NCBI GenBank assembly: GCA_015068345.1
Contig: SVKS01000011.1
Span: forward strand, 1-35,556
Direction of reading: 5' to 3'
DNA from: Oscillospiraceae bacterium
GTDB lineage: Bacteria; Bacillota; Clostridia; Oscillospirales; QAMX01
DNA length: 35,556 bases
Of the stretch, positions 1-6,134 are shown one piece after another. Positions within the stretch are counted from its first letter, which is position 1; every line of letters begins with the position of its first letter. Position numbers and translations under genes: made by a program. The notes under the pieces were generated by a model. It was not told where the DNA came from. It searched no databases and saw only the letters and a list, made by a program, of their open reading frames with translations.

Positions 1-9
1 ACATAGATA

Positions 10-125
<116 letters not shown>

Positions 126-127
126 AC

Positions 128-158
128 AAGCCTGATACAGAAGTGCCAGGCTTTTTTC
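128..158 (+). terminator. Rho-independent terminator of the rRNA operon
   Basis: AGCCTG (129-134) pairs with CAGGCT (147-152) and is followed by a run of T. It lies three bases after the 5S gene. Confidence 0.8.
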
Positions 159-179
159 TTTGGGGTTATACGATAACTC

Positions 180-208
180 TTTTCAAATCCGAAAATATCT
201 GGTATACT
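180..208 (+). promoter_or_regulatory. Promoter of the Gfo/Idh/MocA gene
   Basis: TTTTCA at 180-185 and TATACT at 203-208 are 17 bp apart, a sigma-A-type arrangement. The gene starts 32 bp downstream. Confidence 0.6.
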
Positions 209-240
209 CATGCCATCAACAAGGAATGGGGAGAGTCAAA

Positions 241-1278
241 ATGAAAAATATCTTGAATTTTGCAGTGGTAGGTGTGGGCGGTATCGGCCAAGGACACGTA
301 AGCGGTGTACTAAAGGCTCCCAATGCCAACCTGGTGGCGGTATGCGACCCAAAAGGAAAAGAAATCTGGGAATATAGAAAGACATTTTTTCCTAAAGAAA
401 TCATACCAGATGTACCGTTGTTTACCGATTATGAAGAAATGTTGCAGTCGGTTAGTCTGGATGCCGTTATCCTCTCTACGCCGGACGTGACGCATTTACC
501 TATGGCGGTAAAAGCCTTCGAACTGGGTATTGATGTGCTTTGCGAAAAGCCATTGACATTGACTCGGGAAGAAGCTATGGAAATGATGAAAGCCTCGAAA
601 AAATATGGCAGACGGTTCTTTGTGGGACAGATCTGTCGTTTTTCTCCTGCCTTCCGAAAGGCAAAGGAATTACTGGATTCGGGTATCATCGGCGACGTGT
701 TCTGTGTGGAATCCCAATACGTGCATGGTTGCCATGAAGATCTGCCGGCGGACAACTGGCGTAAGAATCCGCCCCGACATGCCACCTCCTGTGGTGGTTG
801 TCATGCTATTGATCTGGTACGATATCTGGTTGGGGATCCGGAGGAGGTATTTGCCTATGGGAATCGGCTTTGCCGCACAGACTGGGAGGTGGAGGATTGC
901 AGTGAAACCTTGATGAAGTTCCCAGGCGGCGCGATTGGTCGGGTGATGACCTCCCTGGGCAACATCTATAAGTATTCCATGAAAACCGTGATCTTTGGCA
1001 CAAAAGGCACCATTGAAGCCAATAACGTGGAGGACACCGTTTTGGTTTACACCAGGGACGAAAATAGAGTGATCTCCGAAACAAAATACAAAGTGGATAT
1101 CAATTCACACAATGCTCTGGAGGAAATCCAGGACATGTGCGAAGCTATCCTTTTCGGAAAGAAGGTCTGTCACGAGGGTATTGAGGGCGTGAAAACGGTA
1201 TGTGTGTGCTCTGCCGCCATTTCCTCCATTGCCAGCGGAAAGCCTGAAAGACCCGATTATCCTGTCATGGAAGCATAA
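241..1278 (+). CDS. Gfo/Idh/MocA family oxidoreductase
   Basis: This is a 345-residue NAD(P)-dependent dehydrogenase of the Gfo/Idh/MocA superfamily, which oxidises or reduces hydroxyls of sugars, inositols or amino sugars in the cytoplasm. The N-terminal Rossmann motif GVGGIGQGHV is at about residues 10-19. The catalytic-lysine motif CEKPLT is near residue 103, and the substrate-domain motif GGCHAIDLVRYL follows around residue 185. Length is normal for the family. I chose the ATG at 241 because GGGGAGAG lies just upstream and the Rossmann strand begins right after it. The frame is open back to 160, but that extension would overlap the promoter. The gene stands alone between two terminators. 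The sugar-related neighbours suggest a carbohydrate substrate, but which one cannot be read from the sequence. Confidence 0.9.
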   Translation: MKNILNFAVVGVGGIGQGHVSGVLKAPNANLVAVCDPKGKEIWEYRKTFFPKEIIPDVPLFTDYEEMLQSVSLDAVILSTPDVTHLPMAVKAFELGIDVLCEKPLTLTREEAMEMMKASKKYGRRFFVGQICRFSPAFRKAKELLDSGIIGDVFCVESQYVHGCHEDLPADNWRKNPPRHATSCGGCHAIDLVRYLVGDPEEVFAYGNRLCRTDWEVEDCSETLMKFPGGAIGRVMTSLGNIYKYSMKTVIFGTKGTIEANNVEDTVLVYTRDENRVISETKYKVDINSHNALEEIQDMCEAILFGKKVCHEGIEGVKTVCVCSAAISSIASGKPERPDYPVMEA

Positions 1279-1283
1279 AATAT

Positions 1284-1311
1284 ACAGCCATCGTTTATGA
1301 TGGCTGTTCTT
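1284..1311. terminator. Bidirectional terminator between convergent genes
   Basis: ACAGCCATC (1284-1292) pairs perfectly with GATGGCTGT (1299-1307) around a six-base loop. Flanking T/A-rich tracts on both sides suit both the rightward oxidoreductase and the leftward HAD gene. Confidence 0.8.
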
Positions 1312-1943
1312 TATAGAAGCTTCAATAGTTCCGGTAAGGAATTTACGATCTCATCCGGTTGGTCGTTTTGATTTTGGATGATTTGCATTCCACCAAAACC
1401 TTGCCGGATCCAAATTGTATTCATCCCAACCGCTTTGGCAGGGACCATATCGTTATCCAACCGATCACCAATCATCAAGGCTTTATCAGGAGAGCATCCG
1501 GCTTCCTTCAGGGCGATTTCAAAGAGCTTCGGGTTCGGCTTCATGACTTGGTGATCCCAGGAGGACACTACGTGGGTGAAATAGGAGCGAATACCGTATG
1601 CTTCCAGACGGGATAAAAGACCGTCGGTCTGGTTGGCGATGATTCCCAGGGTATAGCGGGCGGAAAGGGCTTCCAAAACCTCTTTTGCGCCTTGATAGAG
1701 TTGTTCCAAATCATGTCGGTAGGGAGCTACCTCGGTCAGGTGGTAGTGTTCCACCAGGGTACGGTATTGGGGCTTATGAGCCAGGGAGGCTGCAACAATG
1801 GCATTATAGATATCCTGGGAGGAAAGACCCAATGCCCGGCACTCCGGTGTTTCGGCTTGCTCCCGGCAGCGGTATTCCCAGACCGCATCCTCGTTTACCA
1901 GGGTGTATCCCACATCGAAAAAGATATGCGTAACGTCAAACAT
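1311..1943 (-). CDS. HAD-superfamily hydrolase
   Basis: This is a 210-residue haloacid-dehalogenase-like hydrolase, probably a phosphatase of small metabolites. Motif I is FFDVGYTL with nucleophile Asp10. Motifs III and IV are visible as KPNPKLFEIAL and MIGDRLDND. The start at 1943 is fixed by GGGAGGTG seven bases upstream; an in-frame start farther out would include the promoter. One feature is unusual: motif I is D-V-G-Y-T, so the second Asp of the usual DxDxT, the general acid in phosphatases, is Gly. Haloacid dehalogenases and some poorly studied HADs also lack it, so phosphatase activity is not certain. An extended -10 element (TGATATAAT on the minus strand) lies at 1963-1971. Confidence 0.85.
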   Translation of the reverse strand: MFDVTHIFFDVGYTLVNEDAVWEYRCREQAETPECRALGLSSQDIYNAIVAASLAHKPQYRTLVEHYHLTEVAPYRHDLEQLYQGAKEVLEALSARYTLGIIANQTDGLLSRLEAYGIRSYFTHVVSSWDHQVMKPNPKLFEIALKEAGCSPDKALMIGDRLDNDMVPAKAVGMNTIWIRQGFGGMQIIQNQNDQPDEIVNSLPELLKLL

Positions 1944-1962
1944 GAAAACACCTCCCAGGGAG

Positions 1963-1971
1963 ATTATATCA
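1963..1971 (-). promoter_or_regulatory. Extended -10 promoter of the HAD gene
   Basis: The minus strand reads TGATATAAT, a TGn-extended -10 box, 20 bp before the start codon. No clear -35 is visible. Confidence 0.5.
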
Positions 1972-2002
1972 CAGGTAGAGGGGAAAAGAAAGCGGATGTA
2001 TC

Positions 2003-2031
2003 TTGACATTGCTTAAAATTCTCGCTATGAT
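2003..2031 (+). promoter_or_regulatory. Strong sigma-A promoter
   Basis: A perfect -35 TTGACA (2003-2008) lies 17 bp from TATGAT (2026-2031), in front of the six-hairpin glycosidase-like gene. Confidence 0.8.
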
Positions 2032-2055
2032 AGTGACACAAAGGGGGAAGGAAAT

Positions 2056-3936
2056 ATGAAATATATGGAATTGCTGCCGCTTCGTATCCTGGTGGGGGAA
2101 GCGGAATACATGCCGGAGGAGCTTTCTTTGCAAACCTGCAGGGAGGTACGAGATCTGGGGAACGGATTGTATGAAATCTGTGACAGTGTAAAAAACGTGG
2201 GAGAGAAAGCCTGCCGGTTCGCTACCATGGTGGAGGCAAAGACCAATTACTGTCCCACCCATACGGTGATTCCCTGCGTTTCCTACAACGGCAACGAATT
2301 TGGTAAGGGGTTGGAGCCAAAGGGATTGACCAGAGAAGGCAAGCCCTGGGTCTTTGCCTACGACCGGGAAGGAATTCCGGCTTGCACCCTGTGTGAAGAT
2401 GAAAAGAACGCTACGGCTATGTTCGCCGCCACTACGGACGAAACATCCCTGGTTTCTGCCTGTTCCCTGGTGAAAACCGAGATGGGCATGTGTCATCGGG
2501 TCATCCGGCCTGACAGGGAGACGCCGGTTTGCTACATCGGCCGGGATGAATACGATGAGGGGTACATCAAAAACTTTACTCTGGACCCCGGGGAAAGCCT
2601 GTGCCACACGACTCTGATTTGGGAAGGGGACCCCAAATGGAAAAACTTCGGCATGGCATCCTTGATGGATCGAATCGTCGACTATTATGGCATCCATCGG
2701 GAGACAGCCCCCGATTTCCACACCCTGTGGAAGGCTGGTATTGCCTATGCCAAACGGCTTCTGACAAACTGCGAAGGGAAGGGGCACCGGGCTTTTATTA
2801 TAGGATTGATTCCTGACGATAAAGACGGATTTGTTTACCGTGGAGATCGGCTCTACGAACTGGGCTGGTGCGGACAAAATGCCCTCTATGCCCGTATGTT
2901 CATCCGAAACGGCATAAAATATGGAGAAACAGCCGATCTGGAGGCCGGGCTTGAGGTGTTGGACGGCTTTGTGGATCGGTGCACCTTTGAAAACGGACTT
3001 TACACCGTGAATCTGCGGCTGGGGCGGGACAAGGATGCCACGTCCGATGTATGCAACCTGGGTTGGGGGGCCTATGAGCTCCTTCTGACCTACCGAATGC
3101 TGCGGGAGGCTGGGATAGAACGGGAAAGTTATAAAGACTGCGCTCTGAAGCTTTGCGATTTCTTTACGGAGCATTACTCCGACGAGTTTGGCTTCGGAAA
3201 GACCTGGACCATGGACGGTAAGTGCGTGGATCAAGGGGGCAGCATTGGTGGCTTTCTGCTTCCGGCCTTCCTGGAAGCCTATCGGGAGACCGGGGAGGAG
3301 GCCTATCTGCAAACTGCTGAAAAAGCCTTTTTCTTCTATGCCGAGCGGGATCTTGATAAGTTTGCCTGCTCTGCCGGGGCATTGGATACGGTATGCGTGG
3401 ACAAGGAAACCTCCATGCCCTTTATCCGGGCGGCCATTCAGCTTTATGATGTTACCGGTAAACAGGAGTATCTGACATATGCCCGGAAAGCGGCTTACTA
3501 TTTCCTGTCCTGGATGTATTTTTACGATGCTCTTTATGATCCGGAAACCGATTTTGCGGTCTATGGCTATCACACCAAAGGGGGAACCTCGGTTTCGGCA
3601 CAACACCATCACATCGATCCCTATGGGGCTATGATCGTGCCGGATCTTGTCAGGCTGTCCGATCTGACCGGGGAGGACTTCTGGCGCTGTGCATCAATTT
3701 GGATCCTAAAAAACGCATCCCAGCTCCTCAGCGATGGAAAAACTCCCATTCGGGGACGGGTACGTCCCTACGGAGGGCAAAACGAAGCCTTCCTACATTG
3801 CCGGTGGGGTCAACCGGATTACAAAAAGAGTGCCGACCAGATTCGCGGCACCATCAATGATTGGCTGGTGGCCTGGCCTTCGGCTTTCCGGCTGGGTGCG
3901 GTGGCAGATATGGAAGATCTGAATCTTTCTTTCTAA
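2056..3936 (+). CDS. Six-hairpin glycosidase-like protein, family not identified
   Basis: This is a 626-residue protein with no signal peptide or membrane segment, so it is probably cytoplasmic. Residues up to about 200 look beta-rich. The remainder repeats helix pairs rich in aromatic and acidic residues (for example LGWGAYELLLTYRML and GGSIGGFLLPAFLEAYRETG), the pattern of an (alpha/alpha)6 toroid as in GH88/GH105/GH127-type enzymes. I cannot assign a GH family or name catalytic residues. The start at 2056 is supported by GGGGGAAGG immediately upstream. It is a single-gene unit between a strong promoter and a terminator. Neighbouring oxidoreductases and a ThuA-like gene support a carbohydrate-processing role, possibly on an imported or intracellular glycan; this is inference. 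Confidence 0.7.
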   Translation: MKYMELLPLRILVGEAEYMPEELSLQTCREVRDLGNGLYEICDSVKNVGEKACRFATMVEAKTNYCPTHTVIPCVSYNGNEFGKGLEPKGLTREGKPWVFAYDREGIPACTLCEDEKNATAMFAATTDETSLVSACSLVKTEMGMCHRVIRPDRETPVCYIGRDEYDEGYIKNFTLDPGESLCHTTLIWEGDPKWKNFGMASLMDRIVDYYGIHRETAPDFHTLWKAGIAYAKRLLTNCEGKGHRAFIIGLIPDDKDGFVYRGDRLYELGWCGQNALYARMFIRNGIKYGETADLEAGLEVLDGFVDRCTFENGLYTVNLRLGRDKDATSDVCNLGWGAYELLLTYRMLREAGIERESYKDCALKLCDFFTEHYSDEFGFGKTWTMDGKCVDQGGSIGGFLLPAFLEAYRETGEEAYLQTAEKAFFFYAERDLDKFACSAGALDTVCVDKETSMPFIRAAIQLYDVTGKQEYLTYARKAAYYFLSWMYFYDALYDPETDFAVYGYHTKGGTSVSAQHHHIDPYGAMIVPDLVRLSDLTGEDFWRCASIWILKNASQLLSDGKTPIRGRVRPYGGQNEAFLHCRWGQPDYKKSADQIRGTINDWLVAWPSAFRLGAVADMEDLNLSF

Positions 3937-3939
3937 GTC

Positions 3940-3973
3940 AAAAAAGGATGCATCAAAAGATGCATCCTTTTTT
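3940..3973. terminator. Bidirectional terminator
   Basis: An almost perfect palindrome, GGATGCATC-aaaa-GATGCATCC, is flanked by A6 on the left and T6 on the right. It can serve both the gene ending at 3936 and the leftward operon ending at 3981. Confidence 0.92.
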
Positions 3974-3980
3974 GAATCAA

Positions 3981-4640
3981 TCAAAGGTTGCCTGCACACC
4001 AATCCATGGCATTACAGAGAAGCTTAGCAAATTCCGGATGTTCGATCACTGCACAATTGTGTCCCGGAGTCAGACAGCAGAAGCGGCCTTTTCCCATCAG
4101 GCGGGTGTAACCGGCTACCTGAGTACCGGCGGCGGTGTCGCTGGTACCGGTCAGGAAAACCTCGGCATCGGCGGCATGGAGGTCAATGCAGTAGTGCTCG
4201 TCCCGGACAGAAAAGGGTTCCACTCCCTGGGTAATGGGATGCTCGGCGGTGATTTTGAAATCGATGGTGCATTGGGGCGGGTGATGAATGAAATCGTTGC
4301 CGGTCAAAGCAGCCATGGCAGGCATACGGGTACGGGAATAGGTGTTGCCCGAATGCAGGGCAATAAAGCCGTGACCTTCTTCAATATATGCACGGAAGTC
4401 ATCCGGCATAACAGCGGTAACACCCGGCTCAAACCAGGGGGCGGAAGCGTTGCCGGGGCTGTGGCAATTGCCCTTGGCGTTGACGATTACATCATATTCC
4501 CGGATCATGTCATTGGTCAGGATATCCTTGCAGGCCATGACAAAATCCAGGTCATACTTGCTGCGGTCAATTTTCCGCATACCCCGCAAAATAACCTCTC
4601 CGGGATGCCACAGATCATCGCATAATACCAATACTTTCAT
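3981..4640 (-). CDS. ThuA-like domain protein
   Basis: This 219-residue protein resembles the ThuA family, a class I glutamine-amidotransferase-like fold found in trehalose and other sugar-utilisation loci; its exact reaction is poorly known. Visible family signs are the N-terminal strand MKVLVLCDD, the central GFIALHSGN segment, and FSVRDEHYCIDL, the usual ThuA DE-x-Y region. It is of normal length. The start at 4640 follows GGAGAT; an upstream in-frame ATG at 4691 would overlap the preceding gene and lacks a ribosome site. It is the last gene of a leftward three-gene operon with two SDR-type genes, with 22 bp separating it from the gene before. This context fits sugar or keto-sugar metabolism. 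Confidence 0.8.
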   Translation of the reverse strand: MKVLVLCDDLWHPGEVILRGMRKIDRSKYDLDFVMACKDILTNDMIREYDVIVNAKGNCHSPGNASAPWFEPGVTAVMPDDFRAYIEEGHGFIALHSGNTYSRTRMPAMAALTGNDFIHHPPQCTIDFKITAEHPITQGVEPFSVRDEHYCIDLHAADAEVFLTGTSDTAAGTQVAGYTRLMGKGRFCCLTPGHNCAVIEHPEFAKLLCNAMDWCAGNL

Positions 4641-4662
4641 GTTATATCTCCTTTGCTTTATT

Positions 4663-5241
4663 TTACCATGGAATTTCCCGACCCAGGGCATCCCGCACTA
4701 CAAGATTGCGTTCATCCTGACGGAATTTGTTGTCCGGTCCATCGTCGAACCGATCGTGAGTGAAGTACGCATAGGCGCTTCCTGCTGCTTGCTCGGCAGA
4801 GAGCGTTTGAAGCAAGGGATCAAACAGGCGGAAGGTGTAACCCTTTTCAATGAGTCCGTTTTTGGAAAGGACAAGAATCTGGTTCAGGGCTGCCTTGGCC
4901 ATGTTTCGGCCATATCCCCGGGTTTCGGCAGACCAGTTAACCGAGGCGCGAACATCGTTGGTGAAGCATATACGGCGAGGACTGGTCATATAGGGAAGCA
5001 CTGTTTCGAGTTTTGCAAGGGGTTCACATACAACTTTGCGGTAAGCGGCAGCGGCGGCTTCGGCGTTGATGCCCTCGCCGACCTGACGATCCTCTTCAGG
5101 AACCTCCGGAAAGTCGGTATCGATGAAAAAAGCAATATCGGGGCAGGATTCGGTAACAACTTGATATCCATGATTCTCAAACTGGGCGGCGAGACCACGG
5201 GCAAAATCGTTTTTCAAGGTTGTAAAGTATACGTTCTGCAT
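4663..5241 (-). CDS. SDR-like protein lacking catalytic residues
   Basis: This 192-residue protein is shorter than a typical short-chain dehydrogenase (about 245). Its segment GRNMAKAALNQI (from residue 111) and FRLFDPLLQTL align by eye with RYAMTKAALNLG and FRLYQPGWMKR of the SDR encoded just upstream. The nucleotide-binding TGxxxGxG is absent: the N-terminus runs MQNVYFTTLKNDFARG. At the Tyr of YxxxK there is Arg112, while Lys116 is kept. It therefore looks like a degenerate SDR paralogue that may act as a non-catalytic partner of its neighbour. The start follows GGGAGGGAG. The reading frame is intact, so it is not a simple pseudogene. Partner function is inferred. Confidence 0.7.
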   Translation of the reverse strand: MQNVYFTTLKNDFARGLAAQFENHGYQVVTESCPDIAFFIDTDFPEVPEEDRQVGEGINAEAAAAAYRKVVCEPLAKLETVLPYMTSPRRICFTNDVRASVNWSAETRGYGRNMAKAALNQILVLSKNGLIEKGYTFRLFDPLLQTLSAEQAAGSAYAYFTHDRFDDGPDNKFRQDERNLVVRDALGREIPW

Positions 5242-5252
5242 AATCTCCCTCC

Positions 5253-5990
5253 CTAAAAGGCCAATTCGTGGCCGAACCGGTCGATAAGAATTAACCGGTC
5301 CTCGTCGGGGCGCTCTTCCAATATCAGTGATAATGCTACCCTGGCTGAATCGTCGGGATCCACGTTGCCCGATTCACTGCGGGTGCCATCGGGTTGCACC
5401 CGTTTCATCCATCCCGGTTGATAAAGACGGAAGGTGTAACCCAAAGGCCGGAGGCTGTTATGAAGCATCCTGACACCTAAATTTAAGGCGGCTTTCGTCA
5501 TGGCATAACGCATATCCCCGGTTCGATGCATCAGTTTGATCGAACTGATTTCGCTGGAAGTGAAGAAAAGGCGTTTCATATTGCCCTTTTCAAGCAGGGG
5601 GAAGAGAATATCCACTAACAGAGGGGCAGCCAGGGAGTTGATACGGAAGGATAGCTCCATGGCATCAAAATCAATGGGATTCACGCCACCAAGTTCAGCA
5701 GCCCCATTACCGCCCATCAGGGCTGCGTTACTTACAAGCAAATCCAGATATCCTACATCCTGTGCAATTCGGTCCCGAATTAAGCAAATATCTGCCGGCT
5801 TGGAAACGTCCAACCAAACGGGAATCAGATTGAGATAGTCCTTGTGCAAGTCATCAAGCAGGGTGTATTCGGAGAGAATGCGTCCGGCATATACCTGCCA
5901 TCCGGCTTTTGCCAGATCTCGGGCGAGGGAAAGCCCAAGACCCCGGTCGGCACCGGTGACCAATGCACACTTTTTCGCTTGATTGTACAC
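5253..5990 (-). CDS. Short-chain dehydrogenase/reductase (SDR)
   Basis: This is a complete 245-residue classical SDR that oxidises an alcohol or reduces a ketone with NAD(P). The cofactor motif TGADRGLG is at residues 12-19 and SNAA at 87-90. The catalytic Ser lies in FFTSSEISS, and Tyr162 and Lys166 form YAMTK. The start is GTG at 5990, chosen because GGGAGG lies seven bases upstream and no ATG is closer to the Rossmann strand. It is the first gene of the operon with the SDR-like protein (11-bp gap) and the ThuA-like protein, and is transcribed from the promoter at 6026-6054. The substrate is unknown; a sugar alcohol or keto-sugar is plausible from context. Confidence 0.88.
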   Translation of the reverse strand: MYNQAKKCALVTGADRGLGLSLARDLAKAGWQVYAGRILSEYTLLDDLHKDYLNLIPVWLDVSKPADICLIRDRIAQDVGYLDLLVSNAALMGGNGAAELGGVNPIDFDAMELSFRINSLAAPLLVDILFPLLEKGNMKRLFFTSSEISSIKLMHRTGDMRYAMTKAALNLGVRMLHNSLRPLGYTFRLYQPGWMKRVQPDGTRSESGNVDPDDSARVALSLILEERPDEDRLILIDRFGHELAF

Positions 5991-6025
5991 GAAATAACCT
6001 CCCTATATCGTTTCTTATTGTCTGG

Positions 6026-6054
6026 ATTGTATCATATGGAGTTTCCTCTGTCAA
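6026..6054 (-). promoter_or_regulatory. Promoter of the SDR/SDR-like/ThuA operon
   Basis: The minus strand shows TTGACA (6049-6054) and TACAAT (6026-6031), 17 bp apart. Confidence 0.8.
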
Positions 6055-6061
6055 TATAGTC

Positions 6062-6091
6062 TTGACAAGAAAAGGAATGATGTCGTATAAT
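6062..6091 (+). promoter_or_regulatory. Promoter of feoAB
   Basis: TTGACA (6062-6067) and TATAAT (6086-6091) are both consensus, with an 18-bp spacer. It is back to back with the leftward promoter; the two -35 boxes form TGTCAA-N7-TTGACA. Confidence 0.85.
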
Positions 6092-6097
6092 GATGGC

Positions 6098-6115
6098 AGT
6101 TGGCCATGGCTAACT
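6098..6115. promoter_or_regulatory. Palindrome at the feoAB transcription start, candidate metalloregulator operator
   Basis: AGTTGGCCATGGCTAACT is an 18-bp inverted repeat with a single mismatched pair. It begins seven bases after the -10 box, so it covers the expected +1. The GTTAG/CTAAC-type arms resemble sites of DtxR/IdeR-family iron regulators. The match is by eye, and assignment to an iron repressor is inference from the downstream iron-transport gene. Confidence 0.5.
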
Positions 6116-6134
6116 CAAAAAAGGAAGTGGCAAT

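Noticed and set aside
1969-3612. A 547-codon minus-strand frame opposite the glycosidase-like gene
   Set aside because: No ribosome site or recognisable motif; the plus-strand gene has a consensus promoter and a terminator.
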